Part shown: positions 26,215 to 34,992 of the stretch, in pieces
How positions within the stretch are numbered: the first letter of the stretch is position 1
How the letters are laid out: the number at the start of each line of letters is the position of its first letter
Origin: Pantoea rwandensis
GTDB taxonomy: Bacteria > Pseudomonadota > Gammaproteobacteria > Enterobacterales > Enterobacteriaceae
Direction of reading: 5' to 3'
Assembly (NCBI RefSeq): GCF_002095475.1
Contig: NZ_MLFR01000001.1
Span: 731,310-795,309, forward strand
DNA length: 64,000 bases
Translations under genes and position numbers: made by a program
The notes under the pieces: model-generated
What the model was told of the DNA's origin: nothing
Database searches by the model: none
The model's input: the letters and a program-made list of their open reading frames with translations, nothing else

Positions 26215-27798
26215 ATGTCAAAAGTGCCTTTTTGCAAATCGCTGCTCGCCTCAATGTTGTCCGTTGCCTGCTGCGCGACCAGCGTCTATGCAGCCCCGGC
26301 AAGCAACGCCACGACGGCGCCAGAGCAGAACACGCAGAAACCCAATATCGTCGTGATTTTTGGCGATGACATCGGCTACTGGAACCTCAGTACTTACAAT
26401 CAGGGAACGATGGGCTATAAAACGCCCAATATCGACAGTATTGCGGCGGAAGGGGCAAAGTTTACCTCCTACTACGCCGAACAAAGCTCGACAGCCGGAC
26501 GTTCGTCTTTCATCACCGGTCAGATGCCGTTCCGTACCGGGATGAGTAAAGTGGGCATGCCCGGCGCACCGCAGGGCCTGCAGAAAGAAGACCCCACCAT
26601 CGCCAGCATTCTTAAACAGCTTGGCTATGCCACAGGTCAGTTTGGTAAAAACCACCTCGGTGACCGCGATGAGTTCCTGCCAACCGCACATGGCTTTGAT
26701 GAGTTCATGGGCAATCTCTATCACCTGAACGCGGAAGAAGAGCCTGAGAATCCGGATTATCCAAAAGATCCGGCATTCAAAAAACAATTCGGCCCACGCG
26801 GCGTGATCAAATCCACCGCTGACGGGAAGATAGAGGATACCGGCCCGCTCACCTCCAAACGTATGGAGACGGTCGATGAAGAAACGCTGGCAGCGAACAA
26901 TGACTTTATGGAGCGACAGGTTAAAGCCAATAAGCCGTTCTTCACCTGGTTCAACACCACGCGTATGCACAATAAAACCCACATCAAACCTTCGGATAAA
27001 GGTGTGACGGGGCTGGGTGATTATGCAGATGGCATGGTTGAGCACGACAAGATGATTGGCGAGGTGTTGAAGAAAATTAAAGATCTTGGCATCGAGGACA
27101 ACACCATTGTGCTCTACACCACCGATAACGGGCCGATGATTGCCACTTGGCCGGATTCCGGTATGACCCCGTTCCGCGGCGAGAAAAACACCGGCTGGGA
27201 AGGCGGATTCCGCGTACCTGCCATGGTCAAATGGCCCGGACATATCAAACCGGGAACCATGATCAACGATATCTTCGGCAGTAATGACTGGTTCCCAACA
27301 CTGGTTGCAGCTGCGGGCGTACCGGACATCAAGGAGCAATTGTTAAAAGGATATAAAACGTCTGCAATGACCTACAAGGTGCATCTTGATGGCTATAACC
27401 AGCTTGATTACCTGACAGGTAAAACACAGGAAGATCCGCGGAAAGAGTTCTTCTATTGGAGTGACGATGGTGACCTGTTGGCGATGCGCTATGGTCGCTG
27501 GAAAGCGCACTTCATGATTCAGGAGCATACCGGTCTCGACTTGTGGAAATACCCGTTTGTCAAAATGCGTATTCCGCTGATTTTCAACCTGGAAATCGAC
27601 CCACTTGAAAAGGGCGATACGGGTATGGACTACAACCACTGGTTCTACGACCGTCTGTTCCTGCTAGGTGGTGCTCAGAAATATGCAGCAGAAATGCTGG
27701 AAAGCTTCAAGGAGTTCCCGCCGCGTCAGAAACCAGGCTCATTCACCGTTTCTGATGTTCAGAAGTATTTTACCGAAGGCAGTCCGGCCACTAACTGA
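26215..27798 (+). CDS. Exported Ser-type sulfatase
   Basis: This 527-residue sulfatase has a Sec signal (cut near residue 26-27, VYA-A). The formylglycine site is Ser92 in S-T-A-G-R, i.e. Ser-x-Ala-x-Arg, which is the form modified by anaerobic radical-SAM maturases and not by the copper-type FGE. Metal ligands are visible as the Asp pair in FGDDIG and as TDNGP. It hydrolyses an organic sulfate ester in the periplasm. GGAG upstream supports the ATG at 26215; the frame open further upstream overlaps the FadL stop. A matching maturase follows. It resembles E. coli AslA/YdeN only at family level. Confidence 0.93.
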   Translation: MSKVPFCKSLLASMLSVACCATSVYAAPASNATTAPEQNTQKPNIVVIFGDDIGYWNLSTYNQGTMGYKTPNIDSIAAEGAKFTSYYAEQSSTAGRSSFITGQMPFRTGMSKVGMPGAPQGLQKEDPTIASILKQLGYATGQFGKNHLGDRDEFLPTAHGFDEFMGNLYHLNAEEEPENPDYPKDPAFKKQFGPRGVIKSTADGKIEDTGPLTSKRMETVDEETLAANNDFMERQVKANKPFFTWFNTTRMHNKTHIKPSDKGVTGLGDYADGMVEHDKMIGEVLKKIKDLGIEDNTIVLYTTDNGPMIATWPDSGMTPFRGEKNTGWEGGFRVPAMVKWPGHIKPGTMINDIFGSNDWFPTLVAAAGVPDIKEQLLKGYKTSAMTYKVHLDGYNQLDYLTGKTQEDPRKEFFYWSDDGDLLAMRYGRWKAHFMIQEHTGLDLWKYPFVKMRIPLIFNLEIDPLEKGDTGMDYNHWFYDRLFLLGGAQKYAAEMLESFKEFPPRQKPGSFTVSDVQKYFTEGSPATN

Positions 27799-27812
27799 TG
27801 CTCTGACAACCC

Positions 27813-27837
27813 AGCCGGGTGATCTTTTCACCCGGCT
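27813..27837 (+). promoter_or_regulatory. Strong hairpin between sulfatase and maturase genes
   Basis: AGCCGGGTGA / TCACCCGGCT forms a perfect 10-bp stem with a 5-nt loop, followed by only TTTC and then by the maturase ribosome site AGGAGG. With such a short U-tract it may act as a partial terminator or as an RNA stabiliser. Either would make the abundant exported enzyme more expressed than the downstream maturase and Bat genes. Confidence 0.6.
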
Positions 27838-27851
27838 TTCAGGAGGCGTTC

Positions 27852-29144
27852 ATGAAGTACAGCACAACACTGCCCGTCAAACCGCTGCCTACCGCGGAAA
27901 AATACAGTGGCAAAGGCCCCGCTTATACTCGCCGCTTTCACGTCATGGCTAAACCAACTGGGTCACGCTGTAATATCGACTGTAATTACTGCTTTTATCT
28001 GCACAAAGAGCAACTTCTGGAACAGGACAGACACAGTGGCATGAGCGATGACGTGCTGGAAACCTTTATTCGGCAATACATCGACAGCCAGGACGGCGAG
28101 CAGGTGGTGTTCTCCTGGCAAGGAGGTGAACCCACGCTGATGGGGCTGGCTTACTTTGAAAAGATTGTGGCACTGCAGAAGAAATATCAGAAGCCCGGTC
28201 AGCGCATTGAAAACGACCTCCAGACTAATGGCATTCTGATCAATGACAACTGGGCGCGTTTTCTGCGTCAGCACAATTTCCTCGTCGGCATATCTATCGA
28301 TGGTCCGGCTGAACTGCACGATCGTTACCGCGTTACCCGTACCGGCAAGCCGACGTTTGAAAAAGTGATGGAAGGTGTCGCGGCGTTGAAGCGTCATCAG
28401 GTGCCGTTCAACGCACTGGTCACCGTCAACCGTACCAATGCACGCTTTCCACTGGAGGTTTATCGCTTTCTGACTCGTGAACTTGGAGCCACCTATATCC
28501 AGTTCAATCCCTGTGTCGAACCCGTCGATTTTAAACAAACCGCACCGCAATTCTGGCAAGACGACACCATTCCAGTAATGGGTTCGCGCCGTGCCCGACC
28601 CGGCGATCTGGATTCTATTGTCACCGACTGGTCTGTGGACCCCGATGACTGGGGTCGATTTCTGATTGCCATCTTTGAGGAGTGGGTCAATAACGATCTC
28701 GGCCGTGTGCAGGTCAATCTTTTTGAAACCGCCGTCGCCCAGACGATGGGCATGCCAGCACAGATCTGTGTGACCTCTGAATTTTGCGGTAAAGGCCTGG
28801 CCATCGAGAAAAATGGCGACGTCTTCTCCTGCGACCATTACGTCTACCCAGAATATCGCCTCGGCAACGTTGAAAGCACCAAACTGGCGCATATGGCCTT
28901 CTCCGAGCGTCAGAAAGCCTTCGGCCTCGGCAAACGTGAAACGCTGCCTGCCGCCTGTAAAACCTGCCCTTACTTGAAGCTTTGTTACGGTGAGTGCCCG
29001 AAAAACCGCATTGTTCGCAGCCAGGAAGGCGAACTGGGGATGAACTATCTCTGTCCCGGTATTACCGCCTTTTTCGATTATGCGCAGCCAATCCTGGTGG
29101 GCATCGCCACGCTATTAAACCGCCAGACGGTGGAGCCTGCATGA
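27852..29144 (+). CDS. Anaerobic sulfatase-maturating enzyme (radical SAM, anSME)
   Basis: This 430-residue cytosolic radical SAM/SPASM enzyme oxidises the active-site Ser or Cys of a sulfatase to formylglycine before export. The SAM cluster motif is Cys40-x3-Cys44-x2-Cys47 (CNIDCNYC), followed by SWQGGEPTLMG. The SPASM-type C-terminal cysteines appear in FCGKGLAIEKNGDVFSCDHY, CKTCPYLKLCYGECPKN and LCPG, enough for two auxiliary clusters. AGGAGG lies just before the ATG. Its stop overlaps the MoxR start (ATGA). The partner is clearly the Ser-type sulfatase directly upstream. Confidence 0.95.
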   Translation: MKYSTTLPVKPLPTAEKYSGKGPAYTRRFHVMAKPTGSRCNIDCNYCFYLHKEQLLEQDRHSGMSDDVLETFIRQYIDSQDGEQVVFSWQGGEPTLMGLAYFEKIVALQKKYQKPGQRIENDLQTNGILINDNWARFLRQHNFLVGISIDGPAELHDRYRVTRTGKPTFEKVMEGVAALKRHQVPFNALVTVNRTNARFPLEVYRFLTRELGATYIQFNPCVEPVDFKQTAPQFWQDDTIPVMGSRRARPGDLDSIVTDWSVDPDDWGRFLIAIFEEWVNNDLGRVQVNLFETAVAQTMGMPAQICVTSEFCGKGLAIEKNGDVFSCDHYVYPEYRLGNVESTKLAHMAFSERQKAFGLGKRETLPAACKTCPYLKLCYGECPKNRIVRSQEGELGMNYLCPGITAFFDYAQPILVGIATLLNRQTVEPA

Positions 29145-30142
29145 TGACGATTCGTGAGAAGCTGCTGGAACTTGAAGCCAGCATGAACAAGCAGGTGATT
29201 GGGCAGCAGGAACTGGTGCGGATGCTGATTGTAGCGTTGCTGTGCGATGGGCACGTGTTGCTGGAGGGCCTGCCGGGTCTGGCAAAAACCCGCGCCGTGC
29301 GCGAGCTGGCTCGTCACATAGAAGGCGAGTTTCGTCGCATTCAGTTCACGCCTGACCTGCTGCCTTCCGACATCACCGGCAGTGAAATTTATCAGCAGAA
29401 CGCGACGCGAGAGGAAGATCAATTCCGTTTCCGGCCCGGCCCGGTGTTTGGCAACATCATCCTTGCCGATGAAATCAACCGTGCCTCTGCGCGCGTACAA
29501 TCGGCTCTGCTGGAAGCAATGGAAGAACGCCACGTGACGGTTGCGGGTAGAACCTGGCCGCTTCCGGGCATTTTTATGGTGCTGGCCACGCAGAACCCGG
29601 TCGACCAGGAGGGCACCTGGCCTTTGCCCGAGGCGCAGCTCGACCGTTTCCTGATGAAGGTGATTGTGGGCTACCCGACGAAGGAAAATGAGCAGCGGGT
29701 CATGCAGTTAGTGCGTGCGGAGCAGCAGGAAAAATATCAGGCAACACCGAGTGAACCCCGTTCACCTGAAGCTGCGCCGCTGCTCATTAGCCAGCAGGAT
29801 GTGGCTGACTGCTGGCAGGCTATTTCAGCGGTGTACGTCGCCCCCACCGTGGAGCAGTACATTGTCAATCTGGTTGAAATGACGCGCCATCCTGCACAAG
29901 TCAGCGATGCGTTTTCAGGCTATATCAGTCTGGGTATCAGCCCGCGTGGTACTTTGGCACTGGATCGCTGCGGGCGTGCCCTTGCCTGGCTTGAAGGACG
30001 CGATGCCGTCCTTCCAGAGGACATTCAGCGCATCGCGCCCGCGGTGTTGCGCCACCGACTGCTGCTCAGCTATCAGGCGGATGCTGATAACTGCACCCCC
30101 GATCAGGTTGTGAAAATGCTGCTAGATGCGGTGGTGGCGTAA
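29141..30142 (+). CDS. MoxR-family AAA+ ATPase
   Basis: This 333-residue AAA+ ATPase has the Walker A variant GLPGLAKT, Walker B ILADEINRA, the sensor-1 segment ATQNPVDQEGTWPLPEAQLDRF, and a C-terminal lid. MoxR proteins are thought to act with VWA-domain partners as chaperones for cofactor insertion or complex assembly. The start ATG overlaps the maturase stop by 4 bp, with a second ATG adjacent, so translation is coupled. The DUF58, DUF4381 and VWA genes that follow are its standard partners, so this is the cytoplasmic motor of a Bat-type system. Confidence 0.94.
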   Translation: MMTIREKLLELEASMNKQVIGQQELVRMLIVALLCDGHVLLEGLPGLAKTRAVRELARHIEGEFRRIQFTPDLLPSDITGSEIYQQNATREEDQFRFRPGPVFGNIILADEINRASARVQSALLEAMEERHVTVAGRTWPLPGIFMVLATQNPVDQEGTWPLPEAQLDRFLMKVIVGYPTKENEQRVMQLVRAEQQEKYQATPSEPRSPEAAPLLISQQDVADCWQAISAVYVAPTVEQYIVNLVEMTRHPAQVSDAFSGYISLGISPRGTLALDRCGRALAWLEGRDAVLPEDIQRIAPAVLRHRLLLSYQADADNCTPDQVVKMLLDAVVA

Positions 30143-31068
30143 TGGCTCACCCTCTCACCATCGATATGGCTGTGCTACTCGCATTGGCCGCAGAGGCTAA
30201 GCGGCTGGACAACCCTCCCAGCCAAATTCCGCCCGGCGCGATGGCAGGAGAACGCGTATCACGCCAGCAGGGGCGCGGACTAAATTTTGACAGTCTGCGA
30301 CGCTATCAGCCGGGGGACGATGTCCGTTTGATTGACTGGAAAACCACTGCGCGCCTGCGATCGCCATGGATACGACTGTACAATGAAGAACGAGAGCGTC
30401 CGGTGTTTATACTGCTGGATCAGCGTCTGGATATGTATTTTGGCACTCGTCTGCAAACAAAGTCCGTGGCGGCAGCGAAGATTACCGGACTGCTCGCATG
30501 GCGAAGCTGGCATGACGGTGATCGGTTGGGGTGTGCCGTGATGGGTGATGATGAGTTGGTACTCCATCCGTGCCGTGCGCCTAAGCGAAATCTGATGCCA
30601 ATACTCACCGACGTTGAGCGTCTGAATGGGCAGTTGCCCGCGCGCCATGCAGAAAACCAGGTTTCTACACTTTCATTAGCAGGGGCACTTCAACGCATTA
30701 TCAGGCTGCTGCCATCCGGAAGCTGGCTGGCAATCATCAGTGATTTTCATGATCTGGACGCGAGCGGCGAAGCCCTGCTGGCACATCTACGTCGCCGTTG
30801 TGATATTACCGCTTATGTCACACTGGACGATCTACATCAGCGTCTGCCACGGCGCGGCCAGCTTGCCGCGTATTACCAAAACGTTAGCAGCACCCTCAGT
30901 CTCTCGGCCTCTCTCAGCCAAAATATTCAGCAATCCGTTACCGAACGCCTGTCCCAGCAGCAGCGTCGTTTGCAGCGCGTGGGGGTCACGGTCAAAACGG
31001 TGATCACGGGCGAGGCTGTTTTGCCTCAGCTTCAGCAGGAGGATACCCATGCTGGCAAAAGGTTTTAG
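30142..31068 (+). CDS. DUF58-domain protein (MoxR partner)
   Basis: This 308-residue protein carries the DUF58 hallmark RYQPGDDVRLIDWKTTARL (about residues 53-71) and a VWA-like C-terminal region with FILLDQRLDMYF, in which a full MIDAS is not preserved. DUF58 proteins follow MoxR ATPases in nearly all Bat-like operons and probably link the ATPase to membrane VWA proteins. Its start overlaps the MoxR stop (TAATG). No signal peptide or strong membrane helix is seen, so it is likely cytosolic. Confidence 0.92.
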   Translation: MAHPLTIDMAVLLALAAEAKRLDNPPSQIPPGAMAGERVSRQQGRGLNFDSLRRYQPGDDVRLIDWKTTARLRSPWIRLYNEERERPVFILLDQRLDMYFGTRLQTKSVAAAKITGLLAWRSWHDGDRLGCAVMGDDELVLHPCRAPKRNLMPILTDVERLNGQLPARHAENQVSTLSLAGALQRIIRLLPSGSWLAIISDFHDLDASGEALLAHLRRRCDITAYVTLDDLHQRLPRRGQLAAYYQNVSSTLSLSASLSQNIQQSVTERLSQQQRRLQRVGVTVKTVITGEAVLPQLQQEDTHAGKRF

Positions 31069-31486
31069 TACGCCAGAACTGGGGCATCCGGCGCTGCCGA
31101 GTGATCCCTCATGGTTTCCTCTGCCTGTTGGCTGGGAAGTACTGGGGGTCATTTTATCGATGCTCCTGTTGGGCACAGTTTTGGTGTTTTCGGCACGCTA
31201 TCGGCGTAATCGCTGGCGCCGCGAAGCACAGAAGTTGCTGCCACAGCAAAGCGTTGATGACTGGATGGTGATGATTAAGCGGGTGTTACTGGTTCAACAT
31301 TCACGCGAAACCGTAAGCCAGTGGCATACGCCAGAACAGCTCCTTGCACAGACCTCGCTTGACGCTGAACTGCAAGTGCAGATGTGTCGGCGTTACTGCC
31401 AGCCTGATAACCAGCTGGATACCCGGACCAATGCACAGGTTGCCACACAACTACGCCAGTGGCTGGAGAGTCTTCCTCATGTCTGA
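31049..31486 (+). CDS. DUF4381-domain membrane protein
   Basis: This 145-residue protein has a short N-terminal periplasmic segment, one strong membrane helix (about residues 31-48, VLGVILSMLLLGTVLVFS) and a basic cytoplasmic tail. It matches the DUF4381 proteins found between DUF58 and VWA genes. It begins inside the DUF58 gene behind a consensus AGGAGG and overlaps it by 20 bp. It is presumably a membrane anchor or adaptor of the Bat complex. Confidence 0.88.
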   Translation: MLAKGFSTPELGHPALPSDPSWFPLPVGWEVLGVILSMLLLGTVLVFSARYRRNRWRREAQKLLPQQSVDDWMVMIKRVLLVQHSRETVSQWHTPEQLLAQTSLDAELQVQMCRRYCQPDNQLDTRTNAQVATQLRQWLESLPHV

Positions 31487-32456
31487 ATTTCTCTCAAGGG
31501 TAGATTTTGCCTGGCCTTGGGCGGGCGTGCTGGTGTTGCTCCCTCTGCTGGCCCGCTTTGTGCTGCCGGTTAAGCAGCCCGTCACTGAACAGGTGCGCGT
31601 GCCTTTCCTGCCTGAGCTGGCGGAGTCACTGCAACTGAGTGCACCCGCCCCCAGATCGAGCGGCTGGGCAAGTCTGCTGTTCTGGGCTGTCTGGATTTTA
31701 CTGATTATCGCCCTTGCCCGCCCCGAATATCTGATGCCGCCAAAAACGTTAATCAAACCGATGCGCAATATCGTGCTGATCCTCGACGTCTCCGGGTCCA
31801 TGGAGAAGAATGATGCGCAGAATGGTCAGACGCGCCTTCAGGCCGTACAGCAAACAGTACGCACCTTTATCGAACAGCGTAAAAACGATCGCATTGGTCT
31901 GGTTATTTTCGCCAGCCAGGCCTGGCCGTTTGCCCCCATCAGCGAAGATAAACAGGCGCTGCTGTCGCGCATTGCTCAGCTTGCGCCAGCTATGGCGGGG
32001 CAGCAAACCGCGGTCGGTGATGCGCTGGGCGTTGCCGTCAAACTGCTTGATCAAAGCCTGGACGCGGACGCCGCCAAAATGGCCATTCTGCTGACAGACG
32101 GCAATGACACCGCCTCACAACTTCCCCCTACGCTGGCAGCTCAGCTGGCTGCAGCACATCACGTCATGGTGGACACCATTGCATTTGGCGACACTAGCAG
32201 CAGTGGTGAAGACAAGGTCGATACTGCATTACTTGAGAAGATCGCCGCTACCTCAGGGGGTAATGCTTGGCATGCCGCCACCCAGGGCGATGCACTGTCG
32301 CAAGTCTGGCAGCAAATTGATGCTCAGACACCGCAACAGGTGAAAACGCTGGGCTTCTCCTGGCATCGTCCGTTATTTCACTGGCCGCTTACTGCTGCGC
32401 TGGCTTTGTTACTGCTCTATGCCATCGGCAACACCCTGTTAAGGGGGCGCACTTGA
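31479..32456 (+). CDS. VWA-domain membrane protein (BatA-like)
   Basis: This 325-residue protein has two N-terminal helices (about 12-30 and 65-80), a von Willebrand A domain facing the periplasm or cytosol, and a C-terminal helix near residues 300-318. The metal-ion-dependent adhesion site is intact: DVSGS at about 104-108, a Thr in the second loop, and TDGNDT as the third. It overlaps the DUF4381 gene by 8 bp with GGAG inside that gene. In Bat systems this protein forms a membrane complex with the TPR-VWA protein and BatD and depends on MoxR. Confidence 0.92.
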   Translation: MSEFLSRVDFAWPWAGVLVLLPLLARFVLPVKQPVTEQVRVPFLPELAESLQLSAPAPRSSGWASLLFWAVWILLIIALARPEYLMPPKTLIKPMRNIVLILDVSGSMEKNDAQNGQTRLQAVQQTVRTFIEQRKNDRIGLVIFASQAWPFAPISEDKQALLSRIAQLAPAMAGQQTAVGDALGVAVKLLDQSLDADAAKMAILLTDGNDTASQLPPTLAAQLAAAHHVMVDTIAFGDTSSSGEDKVDTALLEKIAATSGGNAWHAATQGDALSQVWQQIDAQTPQQVKTLGFSWHRPLFHWPLTAALALLLLYAIGNTLLRGRT

Positions 32457-33979
32457 GCGATTTCCATTTCCTTTACCCCTGGCGACTGCTGGGGTTACTG
32501 ATCTGTCCACTGGTTTTCTTTCTGGCCCGGCGAACGCGCAGTGCGTGGCATGACATTATGGAAAAACCTTTTGCAGCAGCGCTGATTAAGGGCCAACAGC
32601 CGCGAGCAAAACAGCTGCTGCCCTGGCTAGTCGCCGTCGGTGTGCTAGGGCTCGCGGGCCCCAGTTGGCAACGCGAATTACCTGCCGCTTTTACACCTGA
32701 TAACAATGTGATGGTGATTTTACAGCAGGATCTGAGCATGCTGGCGCAGGATGTCCCGCCCAGCCGCCACCAGCGAATGCAGCTGAAACTGTCGATGTTG
32801 ATGTCACAAATGCCCGGCAGCCATTTCGGGCTGGTGGTTTACCGTGCCAATGCCTGGCTGACCATCCCCCTCACCAGCGATCCGGCATTTTACCAGCTGT
32901 TTTTGATGGCACAGCAGCCCACGCAATTGCCGCAAGATGACGGGTCAGGTCTGCGTCAGGCTGTGGCTCTGGCGCTGAAAAACCTCCCCTCTTCACCGGA
33001 TGCACCTCGCTCAATCATCCTGGTGACGGATAACGTTGATGAACAGGACGCACAATGGCTGCAACAGCAAACCGTCCCATTACAGATGTGGGTGCCGGGG
33101 ACGGCCGCTGGGGGAGCGCTTCCTGAAGCGCAGGCATCTCAGGGGACAGACACCCGTTTGAACGTCACTCGATTTGAACAAATCCGTGATGCCGGGATAC
33201 CGGTAACGCTAGTTTCATCGGACGATACAGACTTGGCCTCCATCCGTGACAACATTCAACAAAGCATAACGGCGCAGCAGAACCATCGTCAGGATTTACA
33301 GTGGAAGAACAGTGGCTATCTGCTGGTCATCCCGATGCTGTTGCTGCTCCTTTTCTGGCGCCAGCAACTGATTTGTGTGCTGTTCCTGTTTGTACCGTTA
33401 ATGGCCTTGTCTCCCACCAGCCATGCCGCCCTGCTGGATGCCTGGGTGCGGCCGGATGTTCAGGGACAGAGGGCCTTTGAACGTGGTGACTATCAGGCGG
33501 CCGCTCAGCACTTTGACGATCCCCTGAGGCGTGGCATCGCCCTCTATTACGCTGGTGATTATGCTGCGGCACTGGGGGCTTTTCGCTTGGCTCCTGCCAC
33601 CCCTGAAACCCTGTTATGGACAGGCAACAGCTACGCGCAGCAGAAAAACTGGCAGCAGTCGCTGAACAGTTATGACCAGGCGCTGAGCCTGCGACCCGAC
33701 TGGACATTAGCGCAACAAAACCGCGAGAAGATCGCACACATCCTCATGCAACTAAGGCAGAAGCAGCACGATCGTCAGGCCAGCCAGAGTGAAGAAGCGA
33801 ATTACGATGCTGACGAGATTAAAAATGACCTGAAGCGCGATGAAGGGGCTAAAGAGCAGCAACTTAAACCGATGGCGGGTACACCGGCGCCGGCACAGCA
33901 ATGGTATGACAATGCTTCACTCTCGCCCAGCGGCCTGCTGGAAAATCTCTATCGTTCTTCTCCGGCGGAGGCGCAATGA
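32453..33979 (+). CDS. VWA-TPR fusion membrane protein (BatB/BatC-like)
   Basis: This 508-residue protein has N-terminal helices, then a VWA-like domain with a degenerate MIDAS (QQDLSML instead of DxSxS), then two helices near residues 285-320. A C-terminal TPR region follows (RAFERGDYQAAAQHF, YYAGDYAAALGAF, QSLNSYDQALSLRPDWTLA) with a Gln/Lys-rich tail. This combines BatB and BatC in one chain. The start is TTG in TTGA, overlapping the previous stop, with AAGGGGG upstream. The TPRs probably lie in the periplasm and bind a client. Confidence 0.9.
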   Translation: MSDFHFLYPWRLLGLLICPLVFFLARRTRSAWHDIMEKPFAAALIKGQQPRAKQLLPWLVAVGVLGLAGPSWQRELPAAFTPDNNVMVILQQDLSMLAQDVPPSRHQRMQLKLSMLMSQMPGSHFGLVVYRANAWLTIPLTSDPAFYQLFLMAQQPTQLPQDDGSGLRQAVALALKNLPSSPDAPRSIILVTDNVDEQDAQWLQQQTVPLQMWVPGTAAGGALPEAQASQGTDTRLNVTRFEQIRDAGIPVTLVSSDDTDLASIRDNIQQSITAQQNHRQDLQWKNSGYLLVIPMLLLLLFWRQQLICVLFLFVPLMALSPTSHAALLDAWVRPDVQGQRAFERGDYQAAAQHFDDPLRRGIALYYAGDYAAALGAFRLAPATPETLLWTGNSYAQQKNWQQSLNSYDQALSLRPDWTLAQQNREKIAHILMQLRQKQHDRQASQSEEANYDADEIKNDLKRDEGAKEQQLKPMAGTPAPAQQWYDNASLSPSGLLENLYRSSPAEAQ

Positions 33980-34992
33980 GAAAGTGGCTGATGTCGATAG
34001 TACTTTTTTCATGCTTACCTGCGATGGCCGAGATGAACATGACCCGAGAACTGGGTGTACCCGCGCAACTTGTACCGGGCCAACCGGTTACGCTTGCCGT
34101 CACGTTCTGGACCGATAGCTGGTTTAATCCGCCGCCTCAATGGCCAGAAATGACAATTGAAAATGGCAATGTGCTCACAACACCGCTTCCTAATCAATTG
34201 GTCACCCGCAACGAGGGGGGCGCACTCTGGAGCGGCATACGTATGGAACGCCAGGTGATGGCATGGGATCAGGGAATCTTGCGTCTGCCTCAGATTGATC
34301 TGGTCATGCGGTCCGCCAATCAGCCCCCCAAAACGATCACGCTTCCCGCCCTGGAAAAAAACGTTGCCTGGCCTGCCGAAACACATCAACCGGACAGGTT
34401 TTTACCTGCAAGCCGTCTCGACCTGTCTCAAAAATGGCAACTCTACCGTGCCGTTGAGGATAGCGAGCTGCACGTGGGCGATGTGATCGAGCGCGAGGTC
34501 ACTTTGCGCGCCACCGATGTCATTGCCGCGCAAATCCCTCAATTGCTTTATGCCATTCCCGGTTCAGGGACACAGCGTTTGGACCCTGTCAGCAGCAACC
34601 TGACGCAAGGCCGTGGCGAAATCACCGGCGTGCAGCGACAGGAGCGTCTGCGGTATTTACCCACTGTGGCGGGTGAACTGTCTATCCCACCGCTGAAGTT
34701 ACGCTGGTGGGACACGCGCCAGCAGCAATGGCAACTCACCGAGCTGCCCGGCGCGCATTACACCATTGCAGCAGCCCGAGTAGGAGGGAGTGAAAAAGCA
34801 CTGCAGGCGAGAAAGCCCGTTGACTGGATACGCACGCTGGCATCCCTTGCACTGTTGCTGGTGCTGATTGGCCTGTCAGTGATATTTCGCCGCGCCATCG
34901 CTTTAGGGCTAAGGCGAGTGGTAAAACGCACCCAAACATTCTGGCAGAGCGTGTCACTGCCCGAACTGACTCCAGAAAAAAGGAAGAGATGA
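33976..34992 (+). CDS. BatD-like periplasmic protein with C-terminal anchor
   Basis: This 338-residue protein has a Sec signal (cut near residue 18, AMA-E), beta-rich Ig-like domains and a single C-terminal helix (about 288-310) followed by a basic tail. This is the architecture of BatD/oxygen-tolerance proteins. Its start overlaps the preceding stop (ATGA). BatD proteins are thought to be the periplasmic arm of the MoxR-VWA complex. Sequence conservation is modest, so the call rests partly on gene order. Confidence 0.85.
   Translation: MRKWLMSIVLFSCLPAMAEMNMTRELGVPAQLVPGQPVTLAVTFWTDSWFNPPPQWPEMTIENGNVLTTPLPNQLVTRNEGGALWSGIRMERQVMAWDQGILRLPQIDLVMRSANQPPKTITLPALEKNVAWPAETHQPDRFLPASRLDLSQKWQLYRAVEDSELHVGDVIEREVTLRATDVIAAQIPQLLYAIPGSGTQRLDPVSSNLTQGRGEITGVQRQERLRYLPTVAGELSIPPLKLRWWDTRQQQWQLTELPGAHYTIAAARVGGSEKALQARKPVDWIRTLASLALLLVLIGLSVIFRRAIALGLRRVVKRTQTFWQSVSLPELTPEKRKR

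Noticed and set aside
26251..27339. 362-codon open frame on the minus strand inside the sulfatase gene
   Set aside because: It is fully antisense to a gene with clear catalytic motifs, has no ribosome site and is rich in residues expected from reading high-GC third positions in reverse.
27963..28892. 309-codon open frame antisense to the sulfatase maturase
   Set aside because: The maturase has all its cluster cysteines and a consensus ribosome site; the antisense product resembles nothing and lacks a start signal.
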